DNA from: Neocallimastix lanati (nom. inval.)
Taxonomy: Eukaryota; Neocallimastigomycota; Neocallimastigomycetes; Neocallimastigales; Neocallimastigaceae
Direction: 5' to 3'
Assembly (NCBI GenBank): GCA_016946835.1
Contig: JACVTC010000122.1
Span: 387,501 to 422,500 of the forward strand
DNA length: 35,000 nt
Shown: piece after piece, positions 1 to 8,628 of the stretch
Numbering within the stretch: position 1 is the first letter of the stretch
Layout of the letters: every line of letters begins with the position of its first letter
Position numbers and translations under genes: made by a program
Notes under the pieces: model-generated
What the model was told of the DNA's origin: nothing
The model's database searches: none
What the model saw: the letters and a program-made list of their open reading frames with translations, nothing else

Positions 1-59
1 AAAAAAAAAAAGTTATGAATTTGAATAAAAATTTTAAAAAAAAATTTCAAATATAAAAA

Positions 60-540
60 ATGAATTAAAAATTTCAAATCTTAATAATTATAAAAATTTA
101 CCTAAATCAAACCTAAATAATTATGAAATTGTAAACCGGAAACTGATTGAAAATAAAATTGAAAGCAATCATAAGAATCTGGTTAATACAGAAGATGAAT
201 GGAAAATTAAAATTTGGAAAATAATAATAATAGTATAAAAAAATATTAAAATTAATTTATGACGATAATTCAGAAAATGAATCTGAGGAAAGTTTAAGTG
301 ATCTGGAAACTTTAGATGAAAGAAAAAAGAAAATTAAGGGAAAACCAAAGAAAAGAGGATATTAAATTTAATATTAATAAAGGATTAATAAAATTTTTCA
401 ATAAGCAAGTAAACAAAAATAATAAAATTGAATAACAAAAAAAAAACTATCAAAAAAAAGAGGAAAAATTATTAATCGAATGAAGAAAGAAAAAAAATGA
501 AGGGTAGAATACCTACATTAAATCAATCTTTTTTTATTTT
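60..540 (+). pseudogene. Degraded coding sequence, possibly Ty1/copia linker region
   Basis: Two protein-like stretches lie in different frames and are broken by stops. One (about 96-240) contains NTEDEWKIK. The other (261-365) reads DDNSENESEES, then LDERKKKIKGKPKKRGY before a stop. An acidic stretch followed by a basic KPKKRG-type stretch resembles the variable linker between integrase and reverse transcriptase of copia elements. A clear copia RNase H remnant lies on the far side of the SINE and gypsy insertions, so this may be the same old element. The link is inferred; no catalytic motif is visible here. Confidence 0.3.
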
Positions 541-542
541 TC
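539..542. repeat. Target-site duplication of the gypsy element, left copy (TTTC)
   Basis: TTTC directly precedes the TG of the left LTR and recurs directly after the CA of the right LTR (8553-8556). Four bases is short, and the flank is T-rich, so chance is possible, but the LTR ends fix the position. Confidence 0.6.
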
Positions 543-852
543 TGTTAAGGTTTTAGAGAATTAAATAAAAATAAAGTAAGGAAACACAAATTTTATTTAT
601 TTATTTATTATTTTTATTTATAAATTTATTTTATTTTATTTGATTTGATGATATTTAAAAATTAGTAGCAAAATTTACAACTATTTATACTTTTTTTTTC
701 AAGGCATAAAAGTTGTTCTTGCCACTAAATTACATTTTATTATTATTTTTCTTTTTATATATAAAAACTATTAAATTTAAATTGATTTTTATAATCAATT
801 ATATAAAATTTAATTATAACAATATAAATAAAATACATTTATAATATTAATA

Positions 853-905
<53 letters not shown>

Positions 906-1392
906 CTATCTAAAATATTACTAATAAGAATTTATTTAATTGGCTAAAATTTTTATTACAATCTGTTAAAATATTCAAATAAAAATAAAAATACTATTCT
1001 AATATAAAGGTTTTTAATAAAATAAAATATTTTTCAATATAAAATAAAACATTTCGATATAAAATTTTATAATAAAAGTTAAAATATAATATATAAATTT
1101 TTAATTATCAATATATAAAAATATTATTAATACAAATTTTCATTATTAATATAAAAATAAAAAAATAAGATTTATTATTAAAATTGTTAATATAAGTTTT
1201 AAATATATAAAAATATTACTATTAATATAAGATTTAATATAAAAATTATAAAGTTTAATATAATTTTTGATCTAATTTTTAATCTTTGAATTTAAAAATT
1301 TATTAAAGTACAAAAATAATAATGTACACATAATGTATTAGAAATAAATCGTAGATTTAATTAAGAATGCATTATTTAGTACATTCTTATCA
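543..1392 (-). repeat. LTR of the Ty3/gypsy element (3' LTR in element orientation)
   Basis: This 850-bp block recurs at 7706-8552. On the plus strand it runs TGTTAAGG...TTATCA, so each end is TG..CA in element orientation too. Aligned by eye, the copies differ in a poly(T) run (44 against 41) and one C/T difference at 700. Because gag and pol are on the minus strand, this is the downstream LTR. The pol stop codon lies only about 18 nt from it. Confidence 0.95.
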
Positions 1393-1410
1393 AGATGCCC
1401 CGACGAAGAC

Positions 1411-4400
1411 TCAAGCTTCTCTGTAAGCGGAGTTAAACTTTACTAAATTTTTAAAATGAACATTCCTATCGAGTTGTTTCCCAGTTTTCTGATCGATTAA
1501 GGTTGCCGTGTTGAATTGAATTTTTAAAATTTTAAATGGTCCATTGTAATATGGTTCTAGCTTAGTGCGGCTAAAGTTTCTAACAAGAACAAGATCACCA
1601 GCTTTTAATTCTTTTCCTTTTTTCATACTTATTTGTTCTTCTCGTCTTGTTGCCCAATACTTGTTAGCATTCTTCACATTTTCGCATGCTTCTCTAGTCC
1701 ATTGATAATGACGAACAAATTTTTCCATTAAAATTTCATCATACGATTTACCTGCATTTTCAATTGTTCTTATGGCTATATCATAAGGCTGTTGGTCTTC
1801 TCTTCCATATACTAATTCAAAACTAGAATGTCCGGTAGCTGTGTTTTTGGTAGTTCGAAGTGCCCATAAAGCAGAAGGTAAAACTTCATCCCAATCTTGA
1901 TTTTTCCTTCCTAATAAACGAAGTAATTTTCCAATTTCTTTATTTCGGTTTTCAGTGAGACCATTGGATTCAGGGTGATAGGTAGCTATGAATTTTACAT
2001 AAACATCATAAAGATCAAGAAAGATTTTAGTCATATCAGAAGTGAATTGGACTCCATTATCTGTAGTAATAACTTGAGGCACACCATGTCTTGCAAAAAC
2101 GTTTATTAAAAATTTAATTATATCAGAGGAAGTTATGTTTTCAGTGGGTTCGGCTTCAACCCATTTGGTAAAGTAATCAACAGTTACTATAATATATTGA
2201 TTATTATTTCTTGTTTTTGGTAACGGTCCTATAATATCTAATCCTAAATGCACAAAGGGACCCTCCACTTTAGTTGGATGGTTTTCGGTTGGTTCTGGAT
2301 ATGGTTGAGGACGATTTAATTGGCATTTTTCACAATTACTAACAATTCTTTTGATATCTTTAATCATATGATTCCAATAAAAGTTTTTCTTAAGTCTTTG
2401 ATATGTTTTGTAATATCCTTCGTGGCCAATATTATGAGCTTCTAAAATTAATTTAAACCTTTCATTTTCGTCCGTTATTAATTTTCTATAATTTCCATTG
2501 TCGATAAAGTAATCTTCACCATCAATAACAGTAAACTTTTCATTAATAAATTCCTTTATAACCTTAGATAATAATTCTTCATTATTTCCATTAGTAATTT
2601 TTGTTAATAATATCTTTCTCTCTTCCTTACTTTTCATTCTTGAAAGAGCATCAGCTAACACATTCTTTTTGCCTGATTCATATTTTATATTAATTCCAAG
2701 CATACTAGCGGTTAGACACCATCTTGTTTGCCTTGCATTCAAAGGTTCTTTATTCTTAAATAAACCAACTAATGGTTTATGATCTGTGTAAATAGTTGTA
2801 GGTAATGGATTTCCTTCAATATAAGATTTAAATTTAGTCATACAGTAAAATAAAGCTGTTCCTTCCAAATCTGTGATACCATAATTCTTTTCAGTTTTCT
2901 TCAAACTTCTACTTATAAAGTGTATTGGATGCTCCTTACCGGTTTCTTCTTCTTTTTGTAAAAGAACTCCACCAATTCCATTATACGAAGCATCAGTTCT
3001 AATGATAAAAGGTTTGTCAAATGACGGAAATTTTAGAATAGGTGCATTGATTAATTTTTCTTTTAGGAGTTCAAAGCTTTCTTGTTGTTCTTTATTCCAT
3101 TCATATTTAGTATTCTTTTTCAATAATTTACATAAAGGTGAGGTAATTTGAGCATATTTAGGGATAAAGTCACGATAATACCCTATTGCTCCTAGAAATG
3201 ATCTTAATTCATGAATTGATGAAGGGGCTTCCCACTTCTTAATAGCTGTTATTTTACTTTCCATGGGACTTAATCCTTTAGTAGTAAGTTTGTGACCTAA
3301 TACATCAACTTCAGTTTGAAGAAAATGGCACTTTTCAATATTAATTTTTAACTTGTTTTCTTTAAATACTTCTAATACTTGTTTAATATGAATTAAATGT
3401 TCTTCGATACTTTTTGAATAGATCAAAACATCATCAATAAATACATAAACAAATTCACCAATAAAAGGGAATAAAATTTTATTCATTTCTCTTTGGAAGG
3501 TTGAGGGAGCTCCAGTAAGTCCAAAAGGCATAACCTTAAATTGATAATTTCCAAACTTAGTAGTGAAAGTGGTTACTTCAACGCTTTCTTCATCCATTAA
3601 GATTTGGTGAAAACCAGAAAATAAATCAAGAGTTGTAAATATTTTAGATCCTCCGAGACTATCAAAAATTTCATCTATATATGGAACTGAATAAGAATCT
3701 TTTTCTGTCATATCATTGACTTTTCGGTAGTCAATACACAAGCGCCACTTTCCATTGTGTTTTAGAATGAGTACTACTGGAGATGACCATTCTGAACAGG
3801 ATGGTTCTATCAATCCTTTCTTAATAAGCTTTGTAAGTTCTTCTTTTAAGATATCTGATTTTAATTTAGTTAACCTATAACTTCTTAATTTTACTGGCTT
3901 TGCATTTGCTTTCAAACGGATCTTATGTGGTGAAAGTTTAGAAGGAGTTAGTTCTTCTGTTGAAGTGGCAACTATGTCAATCATTTCTTTGAGAATTTTA
4001 ATAATTTGTTCTTTATAATCTTTATTTAAGGTACTTAAAAATTCATCACTCTCAATAAATTCCATTGGAGTTAATTCCTTTATAATTTCCTTTTCATTAT
4101 TCGTTTCTTTAACTTTTCTAATAGTGCAAATTATACTTTCTTCATCATAATATTGATTATTTATTTTAGCTATTTCTTCGTATTCACTTTCTGACAAAAG
4201 TTTACATAAACTGTTTAAGGTCGGATGAATAAATAAACAATGATCGATTTGAGTTTTAAAGTTTATTAACATATCATAAAATGAGTCTTCTTTCTCAATA
4301 ATTCTAAAGTCCGCATTAAATTCATAATTATTAATTTTTACTGGTAATTGAACAATAATTCCTTCCGAGTATTCTTCATCTTGTGTTGCTAGTTGGATTC

Positions 4401-5226
4401 TTCCACGACTTTTTCCAACTGTTTCATATTCACCAGGTAATTTATCAAAATACTGCTTAGTAACGATGCTTAGGTTACTACAAGAATCAATTAAAAGTTT
4501 TCCTAGTACTCCGTCAACACTTGCATCAACCATTGCTAAGTCTTCTTCGGCTACTTCATTACTTTTACTTATGTAGCTATGATCATAGTTATTCACTAAT
4601 AAAGTTCGTGCTATTACATTGTCTACAGTTCCAATTATTTTAGATTTTTCTAACTTTAAACCTTGAGTTAATTGTGAACGAATTTTCGGACATGCATTCA
4701 AGAGTTGACCTATCGTAATACTGGATTTAAGATTATTTAAATCATCCATAATATTGTAAGGTTCTTTATTATTCATCATTTTGATATTCCTTTTTACTAA
4801 CTGAGTATTTTCATTATTAGTTTCTTTAGTTTTTGTTGAAATTAATTTTTCCAAAGTATTAGTTTTATTTTGTTGATTATCTTTATTCATTTCTATATCT
4901 TCTATTTCATTATCGATTACAAGTATATCTTCAGATTCAACTTTTTTCTTTCCTTTTGATGAATAATTGTTGTTTTCTTCTTTACTTTCTCTTACTCTTG
5001 TTATATTTCTTAATTCCTTTTCTTTTTGTTTTTCTTTGTTAATATTTGGTTGAGTTAAAATTGAAGGAAGTATTTGATTTTTATAAACTTTATTTGGTTT
5101 ATTATGTAGCTCATTTTCTTTCTTCTTTCTTAAAGCAGGAGTTGCGAAAGGACGTGGATTATCTTTTAAACTTTTATGTACTTTCTTGGAATTATTTTCT
5201 TCCTTTTCGCTGTTATTATCATTCAT
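1411..5226 (-). CDS. pol: Pol polyprotein (protease, reverse transcriptase, RNase H, integrase)
   Basis: This ORF encodes 1271 residues counted from its first Met. The pol frame is open upstream of that Met into the end of gag, so translation probably enters by -1 frameshift at 5415-5421, giving a Gag-Pol of about 1634 residues. A retropepsin-like segment has D247 in LLIDSCSN; the usual D-S/T-G is D-S-C here. The reverse transcriptase carries the catalytic FIDD motif (596-599). RNase H begins near TDAS (D745). Integrase has an HHCC zinc site (H931, H935, C965, C968) and a DDE triad D997/D1056/E1092, with the canonical 35 residues between the last two. The C-terminus has a GPFKI-type module and no chromodomain. 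The product copies element RNA to DNA and inserts it in the genome. Confidence 0.95.
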   Translation of the reverse strand: MNDNNSEKEENNSKKVHKSLKDNPRPFATPALRKKKENELHNKPNKVYKNQILPSILTQPNINKEKQKEKELRNITRVRESKEENNNYSSKGKKKVESEDILVIDNEIEDIEMNKDNQQNKTNTLEKLISTKTKETNNENTQLVKRNIKMMNNKEPYNIMDDLNNLKSSITIGQLLNACPKIRSQLTQGLKLEKSKIIGTVDNVIARTLLVNNYDHSYISKSNEVAEEDLAMVDASVDGVLGKLLIDSCSNLSIVTKQYFDKLPGEYETVGKSRGRIQLATQDEEYSEGIIVQLPVKINNYEFNADFRIIEKEDSFYDMLINFKTQIDHCLFIHPTLNSLCKLLSESEYEEIAKINNQYYDEESIICTIRKVKETNNEKEIIKELTPMEFIESDEFLSTLNKDYKEQIIKILKEMIDIVATSTEELTPSKLSPHKIRLKANAKPVKLRSYRLTKLKSDILKEELTKLIKKGLIEPSCSEWSSPVVLILKHNGKWRLCIDYRKVNDMTEKDSYSVPYIDEIFDSLGGSKIFTTLDLFSGFHQILMDEESVEVTTFTTKFGNYQFKVMPFGLTGAPSTFQREMNKILFPFIGEFVYVFIDDVLIYSKSIEEHLIHIKQVLEVFKENKLKINIEKCHFLQTEVDVLGHKLTTKGLSPMESKITAIKKWEAPSSIHELRSFLGAIGYYRDFIPKYAQITSPLCKLLKKNTKYEWNKEQQESFELLKEKLINAPILKFPSFDKPFIIRTDASYNGIGGVLLQKEEETGKEHPIHFISRSLKKTEKNYGITDLEGTALFYCMTKFKSYIEGNPLPTTIYTDHKPLVGLFKNKEPLNARQTRWCLTASMLGINIKYESGKKNVLADALSRMKSKEERKILLTKITNGNNEELLSKVIKEFINEKFTVIDGEDYFIDNGNYRKLITDENERFKLILEAHNIGHEGYYKTYQRLKKNFYWNHMIKDIKRIVSNCEKCQLNRPQPYPEPTENHPTKVEGPFVHLGLDIIGPLPKTRNNNQYIIVTVDYFTKWVEAEPTENITSSDIIKFLINVFARHGVPQVITTDNGVQFTSDMTKIFLDLYDVYVKFIATYHPESNGLTENRNKEIGKLLRLLGRKNQDWDEVLPSALWALRTTKNTATGHSSFELVYGREDQQPYDIAIRTIENAGKSYDEILMEKFVRHYQWTREACENVKNANKYWATRREEQISMKKGKELKAGDLVLVRNFSRTKLEPYYNGPFKILKIQFNTATLIDQKTGKQLDRNVHFKNLVKFNSAYREA

Positions 5227-5387
5227 TTTTCTTTTTATAGCATTTATAATGATATTATCCTCACTTTCAGTTGTGTCACTAAAATCAGATTCTTCAGATT
5301 CTTTATTAAAGGAATTATTATCAATTGGGGTATTCTTGGTAAAAGTATTATTTTGTAAATTATTTAATGAAGCTATTGTTTTGTCAT

Positions 5388-5421
5388 TGGGAGTGCTTCT
5401 GCTCCCATTTAGAAGTTTAAA
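5388..5421 (-). promoter_or_regulatory. -1 programmed ribosomal frameshift signal between gag and pol
   Basis: On the minus strand the last gag codons read TCT TTA AAC TTC TAA. They place the heptamer T TTA AAC (5415-5421) in the exact X XXY YYZ phase of the gag frame. A one-base backward slip enters the pol frame, which is open from here to the pol stop. A 7-nt spacer (5408-5414) is followed by a 6-bp hairpin, TGGGAG/CTCCCA with an 8-nt loop (5388-5407). U UUA AAC with a structure 5-9 nt downstream is the classical eukaryotic -1 signal. Its use here is inferred from sequence. Confidence 0.8.
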
Positions 5422-6314
5422 GACTTTTTGGAATATATTTCTTTTTTATTTTTTTCCATAATCTTATTTAATTGAGGGCAATAGTATGAGTAATGACCTT
5501 CTTCCTTACAGAAGAAGCAAGTTTTAACAGATAAATTTCTCATTTTCTGGGTTGATTCTTCTATAATATCTTGAGGTTTCAGTTTATTATTTGTTTGACT
5601 TGTTTGGAAAGTTTCGTTTCTTCTTTTAGGATAAAGTCTTGAAGTAGTACTGTTTTGATTATTTTGATTATGCTGGGAATTATTAACATTATAGGTATTA
5701 ATATTATTGTTCCTTACAGAAAGTCTATCTACTTTCTCGGCAATTTTGAAAGCTTTCTCCATACTTATATCATCTTTAAGGGATAATTTCTTCCAGGCTT
5801 CATAATTATTTTGAATAGAGTCAATATAATCTAGTACACCAATGCGCTTTCTTCTCTTTTTATCAAGTTTAGTGTACAAAGTTCTATATCTTACATTAAA
5901 GTCTTTAATCTTTTCGTTTCTTTTAATTCGCATTGCACGAAGTTCTTTAAGAAGTAAATTTTGGTCTTCTTTAATACCGTAAAAATTTTCAAGACTTGAA
6001 ATAATTTTTTCAAGAGAAGGAAATTTATCATCATCAACATTTTCTTCTTCATCATCTTCTTCTTCATCTGATGAATCATCACTTTCATCATCACTATCTT
6101 CTCCCAAATCTTCAATAACGCGTTGTACTTCACCAGAGCTGGTAAGTAAACAAGCATTAAATATTGTTTCCGGATCTGTGATACCTTGTATCTTGATCCA
6201 AAGTTTTAATTCAGTAGCCCAGGACTTTATATCTAAATTGTCCTTGCTAAGCTTCACTATGTCTCGTAATTCTTTCTTTAATTCTTTAAAACTTAAAGTA
6301 CTTTTAGTAGACAT
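5409..6314 (-). CDS. gag: Gag nucleocapsid protein
   Basis: This ORF encodes 301 residues, starting at the first ATG after the long leader. The N-terminal half is a helical capsid-like region. A strongly acidic Asp/Glu/Ser run lies near residues 73-97, followed by a basic segment and a Asn/Gln/Thr-rich linker. A single CCHC zinc knuckle, CFFCKEEGHYSYYC (C266, C269, H274, C279; C-x2-C-x4-H-x4-C), lies close to the C-terminus. Such knuckles bind element RNA and package it into virus-like particles. The stop codon follows the frameshift heptamer by one codon, so most ribosomes should make Gag and a minority Gag-Pol. Confidence 0.92.
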   Translation of the reverse strand: MSTKSTLSFKELKKELRDIVKLSKDNLDIKSWATELKLWIKIQGITDPETIFNACLLTSSGEVQRVIEDLGEDSDDESDDSSDEEEDDEEENVDDDKFPSLEKIISSLENFYGIKEDQNLLLKELRAMRIKRNEKIKDFNVRYRTLYTKLDKKRRKRIGVLDYIDSIQNNYEAWKKLSLKDDISMEKAFKIAEKVDRLSVRNNNINTYNVNNSQHNQNNQNSTTSRLYPKRRNETFQTSQTNNKLKPQDIIEESTQKMRNLSVKTCFFCKEEGHYSYYCPQLNKIMEKNKKEIYSKKSLNF

Positions 6315-6496
6315 TTCGTTTTTAGTTAATAATTTTTTTATTGTAAATTAACGAGGTTATTAAATACGAATAAATTTGAAAGTCCAACTTTAAAAATATA
6401 ATTTAACAAGTAATTTAATATCGAATCAAATTTTAAAACAATATATCTTAGTAATTTTTGAAAATAATAATTTTATTTGCTTTCTTTAGTAAGTAT

Positions 6497-6690
6497 AAGC
6501 TCGAAATCCTTATCGACAACTTAGTAGAAATTATAAAGCACGAGGTTCTTTTCGACTACTTTTTTAAGAATAATTTTAAGTTCGAAATCTTTATCGACAA
6601 CTTAATAGAATAATTTTAAGTTCGAAATCTTTATCGACAACTTAATAGAATATTTTTCAAGCTCGAAATCTTTATCGACCACTTGAATTT
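6497..6690. repeat. Five 40-bp tandem repeats in the gypsy leader
   Basis: A unit with core TCGAAATCTTTATCGACAAC begins near 6497, 6538 (divergent), 6578, 6618 and 6659, a spacing of 40-41 bp. Copies three and four are identical over the core and the following CTTAATAGAA. Each unit carries paired TCGA tetramers. The array is non-coding and sits between gag and the primer-binding site. Confidence 0.85.
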
Positions 6691-7261
6691 TGTAATTTAG
6701 TATATTTGTAGTAATAAATTTAGAAGCAAAGTTTTATTTATTATTTTCACCTTTCAAAAATTTTTCTTTTTAAACGATAAATATTGTATTGTTATAGCTA
6801 ATAAAATTATTAATTAATTATAATTATTAAATACAAAAAAATAATCTTTATTGTCGTACAATCTGATAGTACACACTGTCTGACGTGCAGCTTACCTAAT
6901 GGTGTCATGCCACGCGTGTGCCACGATTACTATATTCAATATAAAATATAGCAGTTCAGAGCCCACTAGCCCAATTACTATGTAGGATAAACTTAATCCG
7001 ATAATCTATGTACGGAATAAAAAAATTTTAAAAGTATTCAATAATATTTTTATTAACTAATAAAAATTAACTAAAAACACAATATTTTCAAAGTAAATTA
7101 AGATTCTATTACAGGAATTATATAACAAATAAAGTACCAGTAATAAAAAAAAATAAAAAAAATTTAAATGGCGAAGTTAGCCAAAGTCTGATACTTTATA
7201 TAATAAAGTGCCTTATAACTAGCACAAAGAAAAGTAAAAAAAATTATATAAAAAAAACAAT

Positions 7262-7616
7262 CTTACGCCTTCGGTGACGTAAGCTCCTTATTCGCCAGTG
7301 CTTGGAAAGTACCCGCACCTTCGTGTGTTGAAACGTTGAAGGTTGAACTATTATTACCGGGTCGGTAACCAAATACCTTCGTCTACTTTCCAATTAATCT
7401 CCAAATTAACTACTATTCAATAACCTACTATGAATAGAGTTAATTTGTTGCTATCTGAGAATACACTGTGTATGAGCTCTATCCGCTCCTTGTTATAATT
7501 TTACAAAATTTGTTTTTTTAGAATCTTAATTTTACTTATTTAAAAAAAATTTTTTTTATATATATATATCAAACAAGCGCCATGGGTTAATCAAAGGATT
7601 AACGACTTACTTGTTT
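7262..7616 (-). ncRNA. Highly structured leader region of the gypsy RNA
   Basis: This stretch is less AT-rich than its surroundings and holds a series of inverted repeats. They are CTTACG/CGTAAG (7262-7283) and an outer stem GGAAAGTA (7304-7311)/TACTTTCC (7384-7391), which encloses ACCTTC/GAAGGT (7317-7343) and TTACC/GGTAA (7354-7368). Next comes a 15-bp arm with one bulge, 7404-7419 with 7431-7445. Last is AAACAAG/CTTGTTT (7571-7616) enclosing GTTAATC/GATTAAC (7586-7603). Retroelement leaders commonly carry packaging, dimerisation or translation signals; which of these applies is unknown. Confidence 0.55.
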
Positions 7617-7681
7617 ATCAATATAAAATAAAAAAAAAATTAAAAAAAAATCTATGTTATTTACTATTATTTCTATTTAAT

Positions 7682-7699
7682 TCCCCGATATCTCCACCA
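7682..7699 (-). other. Primer-binding site of the gypsy element
   Basis: In element orientation the sequence TGGTGGAGATATCGGGGA begins 6 nt after the 5' LTR. The plus strand therefore reads like a tRNA 3' end ...TCTCCACCA. The TGG start and its position are standard for priming of minus-strand DNA. The matching tRNA could not be assigned; its 5' acceptor strand should begin GGAGATA. Confidence 0.75.
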
Positions 7700-7705
7700 T
7701 ATAAA

Positions 7706-8015
7706 TGTTAAGGTTTTAGAGAATTAAATAAAAATAAAGTAAGGAAACACAAATTTTATTTATTTATTTATTATTTTTATTTATAAATTTATTTTATTTT
7801 ATTTGATTTGATGATATTTAAAAATTAGTAGCAAAATTTACAACTATTTATACTTTTTTTTTTAAGGCATAAAAGTTGTTCTTGCCACTAAATTACATTT
7901 TATTATTATTTTTCTTTTTATATATAAAAACTATTAAATTTAAATTGATTTTTATAATCAATTATATAAAATTTAATTATAACAATATAAATAAAATACA
8001 TTTATAATATTAATA

Positions 8016-8065
<50 letters not shown>

Positions 8066-8552
8066 CTATCTAAAATATTACTAATAAGAATTTATTTAAT
8101 TGGCTAAAATTTTTATTACAATCTGTTAAAATATTCAAATAAAAATAAAAATACTATTCTAATATAAAGGTTTTTAATAAAATAAAATATTTTTCAATAT
8201 AAAATAAAACATTTCGATATAAAATTTTATAATAAAAGTTAAAATATAATATATAAATTTTTAATTATCAATATATAAAAATATTATTAATACAAATTTT
8301 CATTATTAATATAAAAATAAAAAAATAAGATTTATTATTAAAATTGTTAATATAAGTTTTAAATATATAAAAATATTACTATTAATATAAGATTTAATAT
8401 AAAAATTATAAAGTTTAATATAATTTTTGATCTAATTTTTAATCTTTGAATTTAAAAATTTATTAAAGTACAAAAATAATAATGTACACATAATGTATTA
8501 GAAATAAATCGTAGATTTAATTAAGAATGCATTATTTAGTACATTCTTATCA
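7706..8552 (-). repeat. LTR of the Ty3/gypsy element (5' LTR in element orientation)
   Basis: This is an 847-bp near-identical copy of 543-1392 with the same TG..CA ends. It should hold the element promoter and RNA start. In element orientation it is followed by the primer-binding site, and it is flanked outside by TTTC at 8553-8556. Confidence 0.95.
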
Positions 8553-8556
8553 TTTC
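8553..8556. repeat. Target-site duplication of the gypsy element, right copy (TTTC)
   Basis: This matches 539-542. It overlaps by two bases the 5' target duplication of the adjoining SINE-like element, so the gypsy element inserted right at the SINE boundary. Confidence 0.6.
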
Positions 8557-8567
8557 TTTAAGAGGAA
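8555..8567. repeat. 13-bp target-site duplication of the SINE-like element, 5' copy
   Basis: TCTTTAAGAGGAA is repeated exactly at 9021-9033. The first copy ends directly before the tRNA-like 5' end. Confidence 0.8.
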
Positions 8568-8574
8568 GCCATGT

Positions 8575-8586
8575 TGGTCCAGACGG
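8575..8586 (+). promoter_or_regulatory. Pol III box A in the SINE head
   Basis: TGGTCCAGACGG fits the box A consensus TRGYNNARNNG-type pattern at the expected place in the D arm. Confidence 0.65.
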
Positions 8587-8617
8587 TTAGGACGATACAG
8601 GTCACTGTAGAGGGCGG

Positions 8618-8628
8618 GGTTCGAATCC
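8618..8628 (+). promoter_or_regulatory. Pol III box B in the SINE head
   Basis: GGTTCGAATCC is a perfect box B (GWTCRANNC core) in the T arm, 32 nt after box A. Confidence 0.75.

Larger units (their letters stand above)
543..8552 (-). mobile_element. Nearly intact Ty3/gypsy LTR retrotransposon
   Basis: The element is about 8.0 kb. It has two near-identical LTRs, TTTC target duplications, a primer-binding site 6 nt inside the 5' LTR, a 1.4-kb leader, gag with a CCHC knuckle, and pol ordered protease, reverse transcriptase, RNase H, integrase. Integrase after RNase H defines Ty3/gypsy (Metaviridae) rather than copia. No chromodomain is visible at the C-terminus. Both ORFs are open and LTR divergence is minimal, so insertion was recent and the copy may be competent. 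No purine-rich tract is evident next to the 3' LTR. It lies directly beside a SINE-like element and between two pieces of a possible copia remnant. Confidence 0.93.

Noticed and set aside
1411-5226. Pol translated independently from its own first ATG
   Set aside because: The pol frame is open upstream into gag and a phased slippery heptamer with hairpin is present, so entry by frameshift is the simpler reading.
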